Shown here in pieces: positions 46,537 to 55,543 of a DNA stretch of 64,000 bases (position 1 is its first letter; every line of letters begins with the position of its first letter). The stretch spans positions 372,001 to 436,000 of the forward strand of contig NZ_JAFBDU010000002.1 in the NCBI RefSeq assembly GCF_016908395.1. Reading direction: 5' to 3'. This DNA is from Metabacillus crassostreae. Lineage in GTDB: Bacteria; Bacillota; Bacilli; Bacillales; Bacillaceae. The notes under the pieces were generated by a model. The model saw nothing but the letters and a program-made list of their open reading frames with translations, did not search any database and was not told the DNA's origin. Position numbers and translations under genes: made by a program.

Positions 46537-49056
46537 TTAGTACCTTTTTTTTAGTTCAATTAGCTGTATTTCGTGTGGATGAAGAACTGTTTGCAAATTG
46601 AATTCATTATGAATGTTGATCTTCTGAATTTGAATGCCTGGTTCAGCCCTCCCTTTAAGAAATCTCATCGTGTCTTGGTCAATGCTACCTGGCGCTCCAA
46701 TGTCTACCCAAGCGTCAAAAGAAGAGCCTTGTTTTCTATTCACATATTGTTTTTTTAACGTATATTCTCCCTGGATACCATTTAAATTTAAATTGTAGGA
46801 TTTTTTCGAGTCATTCTCAAATACCGTGTAGCGATTAATTAAAGACAGCTGTGAAAAATCAAATGAACTATAAAGTTTATTTGGATGAGAATAATTAAAA
46901 ATTAAAATCTGGTAGTCTTCTCCTCTTTTCGTAACAATTGTATCTTCTTTTTTAAAAACAAGTTCATCTCCAAGCTTACTTAAAAAATAATAAGCATGGT
47001 AACTAGCTTTTTTTATTCCATTGTATGTCATCAAGCCAAAGCCCCCGTGAAACAAAGGCTGTTCAAAATTAAATTCTTCAAAAATATCCGTAAATGTCCA
47101 AAATCCCATTCCTTTTACTTTCCAAAAGTTTTCAATGACATTCTTGACAATAAAAGAAGCCATATAGCATGTATCATGTATTAAATCTCTACTATTAACA
47201 CTAGCGTTCCATTCAGTTATCCATAGCTCCTTATTCAGCTGAGGATAACCTTTAATTATGCTTTTGATATTGTCAATTCTACGTGTAAAATTATGTTCAT
47301 CACCAAACTTAATATTCTCTGTCTCTTCAAGCTTTTTAATAATATCACCTGTGAGATACACATCACCAAAATCATTAATAGGATCGTTTTTTTCCGGTGA
47401 TTCCTTTGAAAGATTGTAAACATGGAAAGAGAAGAAATCCAGTTCGACCTTCTCCTTTTCCAAGTACTTACTAAAATCCTCTAACCAAGTCATATCAGAT
47501 AAAAAATCAATATTACCAAAGCCACCTATTCTTAGCTCAGGATCGATTTTTTTTATACATCTATAGCTTTTTGCAAACAATGTTATGAATTCTTCTCTTG
47601 TTCCAGACCAGAAATACTTAACTTCTGGTTCATTCCAAAATTCAAAATACCAAGTTCTTACTTCCTTTAGTCCATAACGATTAATTAAATGCCTGATGAA
47701 TGCTTCTAACATTTCTAACCAGCGATTGACATTTTTAGGTGGAGAAACATAAGCATTCCACCTGAAAATTGTATCTGAAGTACTAGCTAAATCCTTTGGC
47801 ATAAACCCTATCTCTATAAATGGTTTTATCTTATTCATCAGTAGAGAATCTAGTAAAGAGTCTATATGGTTAAAATTTAAAAAATATGTGCCATCAACTT
47901 GCTCATTGTATACAAGTAGTTCGTCTGAAAAAATCCCATGAAATCTAATATATTCAAAATCAATTTCTTTTTGTACAACCTGAAGCTGCTCATAAAATTC
48001 TTTTCTCAACGCATGTGGAGCATAACCAAAGGTTGTTAATTTTTTAAAGGAATGACTTATAGTCTCTGTGTTTCGAGAGAGATTAATATCATATTTCTTA
48101 TCTACAGTAATTTCATCTTGATTTTTCTGTTTACGTTCTAAATGTTTAAATAAATTCTTTAGTGATTCTCGACTATTAATACTTAAATAATCCTTCGGAA
48201 TATTTTGCTCAACTTCTATCAAGTATTGTTCACGAAACTGAGAAGGAGTTATTCCCATCACTTCTTTAAAAACCCGATAATAGGCTTTACTATCTGGAAA
48301 CCCATATTTAAAAGCGATATCGGTAACCGTTTCGTCTGTTGTTTGTAATGACATTAAAGATTTGTTCAAGCGCATGCTGTCTAATTTCTTTTTTAAAGAC
48401 ATACCTACTTTTGCTTTAAAATATCGAGATAAGTATTGTGGATTTAACGAAAATTCTTTTGCTATCCCCTGTAAACCAAAGTCTGTTTCTGTACAATGGT
48501 TATTCATGTACTTCAATATTTCTAATAGTCTTTGATCATTATCTATATCTTGACGTTCTTTTTCTAGTAGTGGAACTTCAAAATGCTCCATTAGAATAAC
48601 AACTAGATCAAGTAAGAGTTTTTCTACCTTTAAATAATACAATTTTTTCCTATTCAGAATCAAATCCATCATATTTGCAAGAATATACTTCATTTCATTC
48701 ACAATACTTAAATTTACCGTCCCAACTTCACTTGAGTTTAGATAGAACCTTTTGTTCTCAGTATGAATACGGTGCTTTTTTAAGTATTCACTTTCTATTT
48801 GAAGAGCCAACACCTGAGTTTTTCCAAAAGCTGTTCTTGCGTTAATAAAATGAAGTTCATTACTATTTACAAGGAATAGTTCACCCTCTTCTAACTGATA
48901 GCTGTCTCGACCAACTCTTATTTCCAATGCACCTTTTAATACAAATAGAATCTCAATATCCTCATGCCAATGATATGGAAACCGTTCTAAAGTATGCGTG
49001 AAAATATTAATTGGTAAATCCACTTGATAGTCTATTTGTTCATAATCATAACGCAT
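46537..49056 (-). CDS. AraC-family regulator fused to a GH39-like glycosidase domain
   Basis: This 839-residue protein has an N-terminal cupin sensor (about 1-140; P-Y-H-W-H-E-D-I-E-I-L-F), an AraC double helix-turn-helix (about 180-285; F-K-Y-G-F-P-D-S-K-A-Y-Y-R) and then a GH39-like TIM barrel and beta domain (about 310-830). The glycosidase Glu residues seem intact: W-N-E-P (about 545) and I-T-E-W-N (about 645). There is no signal peptide. The ATG at 49056 lies after GGAGGAAGAG; the longer frame has no such site. It may bind or cut a xylo-/gluco-oligosaccharide as an inducer and control the adjacent GH3 genes. That function is inferred. Confidence 0.85.
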   Translation of the reverse strand: MRYDYEQIDYQVDLPINIFTHTLERFPYHWHEDIEILFVLKGALEIRVGRDSYQLEEGELFLVNSNELHFINARTAFGKTQVLALQIESEYLKKHRIHTENKRFYLNSSEVGTVNLSIVNEMKYILANMMDLILNRKKLYYLKVEKLLLDLVVILMEHFEVPLLEKERQDIDNDQRLLEILKYMNNHCTETDFGLQGIAKEFSLNPQYLSRYFKAKVGMSLKKKLDSMRLNKSLMSLQTTDETVTDIAFKYGFPDSKAYYRVFKEVMGITPSQFREQYLIEVEQNIPKDYLSINSRESLKNLFKHLERKQKNQDEITVDKKYDINLSRNTETISHSFKKLTTFGYAPHALRKEFYEQLQVVQKEIDFEYIRFHGIFSDELLVYNEQVDGTYFLNFNHIDSLLDSLLMNKIKPFIEIGFMPKDLASTSDTIFRWNAYVSPPKNVNRWLEMLEAFIRHLINRYGLKEVRTWYFEFWNEPEVKYFWSGTREEFITLFAKSYRCIKKIDPELRIGGFGNIDFLSDMTWLEDFSKYLEKEKVELDFFSFHVYNLSKESPEKNDPINDFGDVYLTGDIIKKLEETENIKFGDEHNFTRRIDNIKSIIKGYPQLNKELWITEWNASVNSRDLIHDTCYMASFIVKNVIENFWKVKGMGFWTFTDIFEEFNFEQPLFHGGFGLMTYNGIKKASYHAYYFLSKLGDELVFKKEDTIVTKRGEDYQILIFNYSHPNKLYSSFDFSQLSLINRYTVFENDSKKSYNLNLNGIQGEYTLKKQYVNRKQGSSFDAWVDIGAPGSIDQDTMRFLKGRAEPGIQIQKINIHNEFNLQTVLHPHEIQLIELKKRY

Positions 49057-49521
49057 GACTCTTCCTCCACACATACATAGTAAGTTACACTTTATCAAAA
49101 AATGAAGTGAGAGGAAAGGGGACCTTTCTTTAGTTAGTAGTTAACCTAAGAGGATATTCAATACATAGCAGAGACACTACATTTCTACTATCTAAGACAA
49201 GACCAATTATGTGATTAGGTTCAGTAGCTATATAAATCAAGAGATTATAAGAGTGGTGAGAAGTAATTGAATCATTTTACTACAAAACAGGCTGCCCCAT
49301 AAACTTCTTCAGGGCAGCCTTCGTTATGATTTCATATTCACCATTTATTATAATTATAGTATTAGAAACATTTGTAGTTATTTAAGCTGTATTTTATTTA
49401 GTAATTGTTTTGATATTTACTTGATACTCACTTAAAGTAGATCTTAAGAAAATGACTAGGATGACCGCTCCAATCCACAATAGTGAGAAATTTGAGTTAT
49501 ATCTCATCTAAAAAAATCGCT
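49057..49521. other. Gap between AraC-GH39 and dedA-type genes
   Basis: It holds one terminator-like hairpin (49289-49320) and otherwise A/T-rich sequence. No gene is seen. Confidence 0.5.
49289..49320 (-). terminator. Hairpin downstream of the dedA-type gene
   Basis: AGGCTGCCC pairs with GGGCAGCCT around a 14-base loop. On the minus strand it is followed by GTTTTGT. It is about 200 bases after the DedA stop. Confidence 0.65.
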
Positions 49522-50136
49522 TTATGTTTTCTTTATTAACCTTTTTCGAATAAATAAAAATCCTGCAACTATTACGATCACTACGAGGGTGACATAAATT
49601 ACATTTGAATAAATATCCATTATACTAACGATATCTTCCCAAGAAGCTCCAACTGTTGCTCCTAAATATACAAGTACAACGTTCCAAATTAATGTACCTA
49701 ATGTAGTAAGAATAAAAAAGATTCCTAATTTCATATTGGACATCCCTGCTGGTATTGAAATTAAACTCCGGATTAAAGGGATAAACCGACAAAAGAATAC
49801 TGTAAATGGACCGTATTTATCAAACCAAGCATCTGCTCTATGTATATCTTTCTTTGTCAATCGAAGAACTTTTCCCCATTTATCAATAATTTTCTCTAAT
49901 CTGCTTACATCAAGTTGCAGGCCTATAAAATAGAGGATACCAGCCCCTAATACAGAGCCTATAGTAGAAGAAATAACAACTCCTAATATAGACAAGTTTG
50001 TTTTAGTTGTCATAAATCCTGAAAAAGTTAAGATTACTTCTGATGGAATGGGCGGAAAGATGTTCTCTATCGCTATTAATAGCATTACACCAACATAACC
50101 ATACTCTTCAATAAATGTTGTTAAAAAATTTTCCAT
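49522..50136 (-). CDS. DedA-family membrane protein
   Basis: This 204-residue protein has the DedA opening E-E-Y-G-Y-V-G-V-M-L-L-I-A-I-E-N, the P-P-I-P-S-E re-entrant motif (about 29-34), and the F-x-x-R-F-I-P-L-I-R-S motif (about 115-125), with five or so membrane segments. Members are implicated in membrane lipid (undecaprenyl phosphate or phospholipid) translocation; the exact substrate is not clear here. It is not obviously part of the sugar loci. Confidence 0.9.
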   Translation of the reverse strand: MENFLTTFIEEYGYVGVMLLIAIENIFPPIPSEVILTFSGFMTTKTNLSILGVVISSTIGSVLGAGILYFIGLQLDVSRLEKIIDKWGKVLRLTKKDIHRADAWFDKYGPFTVFFCRFIPLIRSLISIPAGMSNMKLGIFFILTTLGTLIWNVVLVYLGATVGASWEDIVSIMDIYSNVIYVTLVVIVIVAGFLFIRKRLIKKT

Positions 50137-50558
50137 ACTTACTCCCTTGAAATTTATTTAAACTAATCTTTGCATTTAAATTATTAGAGCAAAATTAACC
50201 AGAAGAATATAGCTTTTAGTTAATCCTTTTATTACATCATTTGTTTATCGAGGCGTGAGATATAGGAAAGATATCCATCCCTATGTCTATAGTTACCACT
50301 CTGTTAGACATCATCATCTCTAAAATCCTTAGTAGATGGTCTTATCTAACAAAAAAACATTCTTTTCTTTCCTTCCCACCGTTTAAATGATTAGATTTCA
50401 ATATTCTATAGTTTATGTATGTTTAAGATTTGATAGCAAACTCATTCATTAGGACGGAAATGGATAGTTTGTGTATTATCTTCTATTTTATCTAGTTTTT
50501 CCTACTGTTGAAAAGTAATTATTTAAAAGTTTTTCCAACTTATGATTTCCCTCCAATT
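50137..50558. other. Gap between dedA-type and oxidoreductase genes
   Basis: This is mostly A/T-rich sequence without clear structure. The one possible coding stretch is a 24-codon ATG frame on the minus strand (50237-50311; M-S-N-R-V-V-T-I-D-I-G-M-D-I-F-P-I-S), which could be a remnant or chance. Confidence 0.35.
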
Positions 50559-51527
50559 TTAGATTCTATCATTTTCGTAATAAACACCAAATTGCTTTCG
50601 GCACTCATCCATTATTTCCATTATTTCTAAACTATCTTTATGCTGCACTTCTTCACTTTCTAATTTTCCTAGCCTAATATCCTGAGCTACCTTATTAAAT
50701 TGATAGGTATAACTACTACGACCTGTTTTATAAACAAACTTTTTTCCATTCGATGTTATAACTGCTTTGTTACCAGAGAAGAAATTAGGTACCTTGATTT
50801 TCCCTTTAGTTCCTATTATGTTTGCCTGTATCATACTATATTTAAAGATGGAAGTAGAAATATTACTTACTGAATCATTTTTATTTAATAGTTTAATTTT
50901 ATCATCACCATCCACACCAAATCTGTTTAATGTCGTTTTGGCATCAATAGCTGCTGGTTTTCCTAATAACATATGACTATAGGTTATAGGGTAAACTCCT
51001 AAATCAAGTAAAGCTCCCCCTCCTAACTCAGGTCTATTAACCCTATCTCTTCTTGGAGACCAAACACAGAAGCTAGCATCCAACTCTAAAATATCACCTA
51101 TATTCCCAGCTTTAACATTTTCGTTTATAAATTTAGCTAATGGATTGAATTTCATCCACATAGCTTCCCCTATATACAAGCTGTGTTTAGATCCGTATTC
51201 GAATAGTATCTTTAATTCTTTTGAGTTTACTGTAATTGGTTTTTCAATTAAAACAGGCTTTTGGCATTTTAATGCTAGCAAGGCATTATTAAAATGCGCT
51301 GTGTGTGGTGTCGCTATGTAAACCCCTTCTACCTCTGGTGCTTGTATAGCATCCTCCATCTTTTCAAATGCTAAACAATTATATTTTCTTGCGAATTTAT
51401 CTGCATTTTCTTTACGATTAGACCAGACTGATATGATCTTATGGTCACCAGTAGAAAGTATTTGCTTAGCGGTTTTTTGCGCTATACTTCCACTTCCAAT
51501 ATATGCCCAGCCAAATGGTTTATCCAA
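50559..51527 (-). CDS. Gfo/Idh/MocA-family NAD(P)-dependent oxidoreductase
   Basis: This 322-residue protein has an N-terminal Rossmann fold (W-A-Y-I-G-S-G-S-I-A, residues 7-16) and the family motif E-K-P-I-T (about 90-94) with the catalytic Lys, followed by the C-terminal alpha/beta substrate domain (G-G-G-A-L-L-D-L-G-V-Y-P near 170). It probably oxidises or reduces a sugar or polyol; the substrate is unknown. The TTG at 51527 is chosen because AAGGAGGCG lies just before it; a TTG 9 codons upstream would place that site inside the gene. It is the last chromosomal gene before attL. Confidence 0.88.
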   Translation of the reverse strand: MDKPFGWAYIGSGSIAQKTAKQILSTGDHKIISVWSNRKENADKFARKYNCLAFEKMEDAIQAPEVEGVYIATPHTAHFNNALLALKCQKPVLIEKPITVNSKELKILFEYGSKHSLYIGEAMWMKFNPLAKFINENVKAGNIGDILELDASFCVWSPRRDRVNRPELGGGALLDLGVYPITYSHMLLGKPAAIDAKTTLNRFGVDGDDKIKLLNKNDSVSNISTSIFKYSMIQANIIGTKGKIKVPNFFSGNKAVITSNGKKFVYKTGRSSYTYQFNKVAQDIRLGKLESEEVQHKDSLEIMEIMDECRKQFGVYYENDRI

Positions 51528-51710
51528 GTTAAAGCGCCTCCTTTTTAATAGCAACTTAAATTAACTCCCGTTGTTACAACTAAGTATAGACTACCTCCTT
51601 GAATTCATGAAGTAGTCTATACTTTAGTAAGATATTATTCACATTGTTGCCGAAAAAAGATAAAGAATCTGGTGTCTCTCCCAAGACGTGTTAATAACAA
51701 TTATCACTAT

Positions 51711-51754
51711 AAAAAAAAGCTCCAATTCCACATACCTACCAGGAATTAAAGCTT
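51711..51754 (-). terminator. Original terminator of the tRNA-Val gene
   Basis: AAGCTTTAATTCC pairs with GGAATTGGAGCTT and is followed by a run of T's on the minus strand. Its position next to attL shows it ended tRNA-Val before the element inserted; the tRNA now uses a terminator from the element (63313-63339). Confidence 0.8.
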
Positions 51755-51761
51755 CACGCTA

Positions 51762-51811
51762 TGATGATCCGAGAGGGATTCGAACCCCCGACCCCTACCC
51801 TGTCAAGGTAG
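51762..51811. other. attL: 50-bp copy of the tRNA-Val 3' part
   Basis: This 50-base segment is identical to 63343-63392. It covers the tRNA from the anticodon stem to the TCA end. The match stops sharply on both sides (AAAAAA here, TGTTCT at the right copy). It marks the left boundary of the integrated element. Confidence 0.93.
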
Positions 51812-51851
51812 AAAAAAGAATACCTTCCTGTGTTAATTGGTTGTCGTTACT

Positions 51852-51885
51852 CCCTATAAATCCCTTTCTTAAAGGATTTATAGGG
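51852..51885. other. Hairpin near attL
   Basis: CCTATAAATCC and GGATTTATAGG form an 11-bp stem with a 10-base loop inside the element. It may be a terminator or a recombination-associated structure. Confidence 0.5.
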
Positions 51886-51934
51886 TATTATATTTTAATT
51901 AACCTTAATGAGTAAATTTAAGTGTTAATTAGTT

Positions 51935-51954
51935 TGTTACCAAAATTGTTACCA
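51935..51954. promoter_or_regulatory. Left integrase arm-type sites (paired TGTTACCA)
   Basis: TGTTACCA occurs at 51935-51942 and 51947-51954, 12 bases apart in the same orientation. The same pair with the same spacing occurs near attR (63254-63273). This is the expected layout for sites bound by the integrase N-terminal arm domain. Confidence 0.65.
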
Positions 51955-52165
51955 ATTTAAAAGGTTTTATATAAGCAGATAGAGCAAAAACAGAAAGGAT
52001 AAACTTTAAATTAAGAATAGTACAAGCTAATTTTTAATATATTAAAAACCTATCTTGTGCTATTTTTTAAAATTGCTTTCTTTACCTTTGCAGTCGCGTT
52101 TTATTCAAAAGTTTTTTAAAATTATCACAACATATATCAATATCTTAGTTCAACAAATGCACTCT

Positions 52166-52192
52166 GGGTAGGGTATATACTATACCCTACCC
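52166..52192. other. Perfect 12-bp inverted repeat
   Basis: GGGTAGGGTATA and TATACCCTACCC flank a 3-base loop, about 65 bases past the HEPN-type gene stop. There is no T-run. It may end or protect that mRNA, or be a protein-binding palindrome. A second, weaker stem (AATAGTACAAG / CTTGTGCTATT) lies at 52016-52064. Confidence 0.55.
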
Positions 52193-52256
52193 ACCTAATT
52201 GTTAAATTAGCAATAATCTCTATATTATTCTTCTAATGTTTATTTATTATAAAAAT

Positions 52257-53234
52257 TTATCCGAAATTTTTATCCTCCATAGTTTCATAAATAACATCTA
52301 ATATCTCCATAACGGAATTACACAGAGTTTCTGCTACACTTTTAGAATAAAAATAACCAATGTCATGCGAAAAGTCATTGGCTAACCTTATAACATTATT
52401 TGTAAAATATTCTTTCAAAACTTTATCATTGTTGTTTTTCAAGTGAGTATGTATCTTCCCTAGCATATTTTTCCCATAATCATCGGCTGGAAGCAAATAA
52501 GCTTCATATATACAGTAGTACTTTAGAATCGATTCTAAAATACTTCTAGCTGTATTACCTACACTATGTATTTCATCAAAGTCATCATTGTCAGCTCTTT
52601 TCAGTTTTTCAATCGCTTTATTCAACCTTACTTTTGAGTAGTCTAACGTCTCAATCATTAACACTAATTTAGAAAATCCAACTCCAATACTATTTTCTTT
52701 GGGTTGAATCAAAAAGCTAAAAAAAGGCAAGTTATGTAGAATACAATTATATATTTGGTTATTCTTCACATAAGTAATAGCTGTGTATAGTTCTTCTAAA
52801 TTATCTTCAACAATAATTTCTTTTTTTTCAATGAGTTTACTAATACCCAAGAAATTTTTTACTTCTTTTAACTTCGAAACGTTTGGCATAAAAATAATAT
52901 AAATATGTCCATCAACCAATACAAACCTTATTTTTCTTATTCTACATAGTGTATACATATATGTATAGTTGCCAAAAATCTGTCTAGTAAAATCATCAGT
53001 AGGGAATTTTTCAAAGTCTTTCCAATATATAAATAAATAATTATCGGTTAATTCTATACGTGAAATATGGTCATAGTTCTTGTATGAAAAATGGTCAACA
53101 ATAACTAGACCTTCCGTTTTCTCATTTAGCTCCTTTAGAAACTCAAATATAACTTCCTTTTCAATAATCTCTTCTGGTTGACCATATTTAATCCATATAT
53201 CTATAAAGAGTTGCTCACTCATTTTATACTCCAT
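52257..53234 (-). CDS. HEPN-motif protein of unknown function (defence candidate)
   Basis: I do not recognise the family of this 325-residue protein. The C-terminal third (about 190-320) is all-helical and contains R-L-A-N-D-F-S-H (R282, H289), fitting the R-x(4-6)-H motif of HEPN ribonucleases. The N-terminal part is mixed alpha/beta without a clear domain. The start at 53234 follows AGGGGG; a TTG 8 codons upstream has no site. It is last in a minus-strand series with a membrane protein. HEPN proteins frequently act as RNA-cleaving effectors in phage defence; that role is inferred. Confidence 0.6.
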   Translation of the reverse strand: MEYKMSEQLFIDIWIKYGQPEEIIEKEVIFEFLKELNEKTEGLVIVDHFSYKNYDHISRIELTDNYLFIYWKDFEKFPTDDFTRQIFGNYTYMYTLCRIRKIRFVLVDGHIYIIFMPNVSKLKEVKNFLGISKLIEKKEIIVEDNLEELYTAITYVKNNQIYNCILHNLPFFSFLIQPKENSIGVGFSKLVLMIETLDYSKVRLNKAIEKLKRADNDDFDEIHSVGNTARSILESILKYYCIYEAYLLPADDYGKNMLGKIHTHLKNNNDKVLKEYFTNNVIRLANDFSHDIGYFYSKSVAETLCNSVMEILDVIYETMEDKNFG

Positions 53235-53359
53235 GTTTAACCCCCTACTAGTGTACAATTACTATTCCAATAACTTGTACAAATTCTCCTTTAACCACTA
53301 TCAATTCAATAATCATATTTTATATTAATTAAATGCAAATTACCCTTATGTATGTAATT

Positions 53360-54670
53360 TCAGTTTTTATCATGCAGAAAATATTTTATTACCATATGTA
53401 AAAAGACACTAACTAAAAATATTATTAATAAACTATACATAAATATTTTAGAAGCCATTAATTCAAAAATATATCCTAGAAGAAAGAATACGTATATTGA
53501 TATAAAAAGAAGGTTATCCAAATTCGATAATATCCCCTTAAGGGTATATGATTCCTTAAGACTTCTAATGAAGAGAAAAAGCCTTTTAAAAAAATTATAT
53601 AAAAGTATTATTAGAATTAAGAAAACAATAACCAATTTTCTATCTCCGTTGAAGAAAGTTGTTGCTAAGATGTCGAAAAATGAACTCACTAGATTTGTAA
53701 TAAATTTTTCAATTTTTATTTGGTGAATACTAAATAGTTTATTTATCAAAGCAAAAATATAATACACCAATATTGGAAATACAAATAAAAAGAAGATTAT
53801 TCTCAATTTCTGTCCTTTTTTCCATACCTCTTTTATTTCCAAATAAACCCCTTTGGTTTCACCGAACTTACTGTTAATAGTTTCAAAAAATCTTTTATAA
53901 TTGTAATTTGGTTCTAACTCATCCCAAAATGCAAAAATTTTATTTTTATTTTTTTCATAATATTTTTCAAAAAAATCCCTTGCTTTATCCATAATTAGAG
54001 AGAAATTAAAAATAAGACCCATTAACAATAACATTAAATTTATCATTGATTTTTCGTTCAATGATTGAAAAGTCTTAGGTATACTTAGAAAAGTTAATAT
54101 TGATAGTAAAACAAATAATAATAACCATAATATAAATTGTCTTTCAGACCTTTTCTCCTTATCTGGTGTTGCTTCACAATATAGTAAAACAGTAAAAATA
54201 AAAAGTATAAAAGAAAATAATAAAATTAAGAAGGTATTATCAGGAAAAAGAAAATTTGCTATTGTAAAAAAAACACTTAATAATAAAAAATAAGTACCCA
54301 AAATAAACCAGAGAGAGGTTATTACAATCCCTTTAAAATTTATGTCTTTTAATATAATAAAACTATTTAATACGTATCTTGGTAAACAGAAATTTTTAAT
54401 ATTAAAGTTCAATAATACTATACTAGCTAATGATATTGTAATAAATCCAGCAATGCTGATTGTCAAATATATTAAACTTACATCATAATGACTTCTAAAC
54501 ATTAATATAAAAAATGACCCAAAAAAGCTAACTGGAATTACAACAACAAAAACATATATTAAGTGTAGAAAAAAGTATAAATATCTCTTCTGTTCATAAC
54601 TTTTTAAAATTGAATCAAAAAAAACTGAAATAATAACTATGTAATTTTTCATCATACTAAAAGGTGTCAT
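53360..54670 (-). CDS. Multi-spanning membrane protein of unknown function
   Basis: This 436-residue protein has about ten hydrophobic segments. A polar cytoplasmic-looking stretch (about 225-285, rich in K, E, F and Y: K-Y-Y-E-K-N-K-N-K-I-F-A-F-W) splits the membrane parts into an N-terminal set of six and a C-terminal set of four. I see no transporter motif. A GGGGGA site precedes the ATG. It lies 125 bp before the HEPN-type gene, so it could be a membrane partner or effector of the same system. Base composition is very A/T-rich, as in the rest of the element. Confidence 0.6.
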   Translation of the reverse strand: MTPFSMMKNYIVIISVFFDSILKSYEQKRYLYFFLHLIYVFVVVIPVSFFGSFFILMFRSHYDVSLIYLTISIAGFITISLASIVLLNFNIKNFCLPRYVLNSFIILKDINFKGIVITSLWFILGTYFLLLSVFFTIANFLFPDNTFLILLFSFILFIFTVLLYCEATPDKEKRSERQFILWLLLFVLLSILTFLSIPKTFQSLNEKSMINLMLLLMGLIFNFSLIMDKARDFFEKYYEKNKNKIFAFWDELEPNYNYKRFFETINSKFGETKGVYLEIKEVWKKGQKLRIIFFLFVFPILVYYIFALINKLFSIHQIKIEKFITNLVSSFFDILATTFFNGDRKLVIVFLILIILLYNFFKRLFLFIRSLKESYTLKGILSNLDNLLFISIYVFFLLGYIFELMASKIFMYSLLIIFLVSVFLHMVIKYFLHDKN

Positions 54671-54783
54671 TTAATCCCCCTACTATTAATCCCTGGATAT
54701 ATTTCTATTTTATTACTATGATTAAATTTGACTAATATCCTAATACAATAAGTTAAATTACTTTTTCTTAAAAGGCAGTTAAT

Positions 54784-54855
54784 ATGAAACATGTTCATTT
54801 ACTAGATAAAAGTTCTCTTTTATTTACAATCCTATTATTAACATTATCAATATAG
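54784..54855 (+). CDS. Possible 23-residue hydrophobic peptide
   Basis: The frame reads M-K-H-V-H-L-L-D-K-S-S-L-L-F-T-I-L-L-L-T-L-S-I and stops 7 bases before a good terminator stem. A weak AAAAGG site lies upstream. A small membrane peptide or type I toxin-like peptide is possible, but chance is not excluded. Confidence 0.2.
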   Translation: MKHVHLLDKSSLLFTILLLTLSI

Positions 54856-54862
54856 TTCTTAG

Positions 54863-54893
54863 AAGGTACAGAGTAAATCATCTCTGTACCTTT
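54863..54893 (+). terminator. Terminator-like hairpin
   Basis: AAGGTACAGAG pairs with CTCTGTACCTT and is followed by TAATTATTT. It follows the short hydrophobic frame on the plus strand. Confidence 0.6.
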
Positions 54894-54968
54894 AATTATT
54901 TACTCTATAAATGTAAACTACCGATAATATAGTATGAAGTAACTAAAGGGAGAAATTGACCTAAGAAA

Positions 54969-55146
54969 ATGAAGTACATCACGTATATTACAATTATTGA
55001 AATTGTAGCTTTCTGTGCTGTCAAATTTTTAGACTACCTAGAAAGCCAAAGAAAGAAATGACAGAATAGAAAGGTTAGATAGTGAAATTTGTCAGTTAGA
55101 AAGAGAGATTGAACTTCTTGAAGATTACCTTGATGTAATAGAGTAG
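54969..55146 (+). pseudogene. Small membrane/coiled-coil gene with a +1 frame break
   Basis: The first frame gives 30 residues: a hydrophobic helix (I-T-I-I-E-I-V-A-F-C-A-V) and a charged end, stopping at 55061. The next frame, open from 55041, has no start codon but encodes a heptad-like coiled coil (I-E-R-L-D-S-E-I-C-Q-L-E-R-E-I-E) and ends 16 bases before a terminator. A one-base change in the run AAAGAAAGAAA would join them into one protein of about 58 residues. It could be a decayed gene, programmed frameshift or sequencing error. AAAGGGAGA lies upstream but rather far from the ATG. Confidence 0.5.
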
Positions 55147-55161
55147 TAATATTCTCTGAAA

Positions 55162-55191
55162 TAACACACAGGGATTGTTCCCTGCGTGTTT
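55162..55191. terminator. Terminator between the small broken gene and the 94-residue gene
   Basis: AACACACAGGGA pairs with TTCCCTGCGTGTT (one mismatch) around 3 bases, with T's on the plus side. It may serve converging transcripts from both sides. Confidence 0.75.
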
Positions 55192-55216
55192 ACTATATTA
55201 CAAAAGTAGCCAAAAT

Positions 55217-55501
55217 CTATTCATTCTCTATTATGAAATTGTATTTTTTATTTATTCTAGACGCAATTTCCCCTAAGAAACTGTTGACTGTCATACTCTC
55301 TACTTTGTTTGTATACCATGCAAGTTTAGCCCCCTTATTAACTCCTTTATACTCAACTTCCAATGGCATATAATTATTCATAGAATATGTATAGTCAAAT
55401 TTTATATATAATTTATTTCCATTTGGACACTCAAGAAGTACCTTATATAATGGGTTCTTATACTCTGGTTCAAACTTCACCTTTTTTATTTTTGTTAACA
55501 C
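55217..55501 (-). CDS. Hypothetical 94-residue protein
   Basis: I do not recognise this small soluble, mixed-charge protein. It has alternating beta-type segments (L-Y-K-V-L-L-E-C-P-N-G-N-K-L-Y-I-K-F) and a helical end. The start is GTG at 55501 with a GGAGG site 6 bases upstream, which supports a real gene. It follows the PD-(D/E)XK-like gene by 42 bp and is probably co-transcribed with it, so it may be an accessory or antidote protein. Confidence 0.55.
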   Translation of the reverse strand: MLTKIKKVKFEPEYKNPLYKVLLECPNGNKLYIKFDYTYSMNNYMPLEVEYKGVNKGAKLAWYTNKVESMTVNSFLGEIASRINKKYNFIIENE

Positions 55502-55543
55502 TTTAATCCTCCTTTTACACTTTTTAACACTATTCTTGTTCTT

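Larger units (their letters stand above)
54671..55216. other. Non-coding interval with two tiny frames and two hairpins
   Basis: This 546-bp gap contains a 23-codon plus-strand frame (54784-54855) followed by a terminator hairpin, a broken small gene (54969-55146) and another terminator. The rest is A/T-rich with no clear feature. Confidence 0.5.

Noticed and set aside
50237-50311. 24-codon minus-strand frame as a real gene
   Set aside because: There is no convincing ribosome binding site at proper spacing and no neighbours to support it; kept only as a note in the gap entry.
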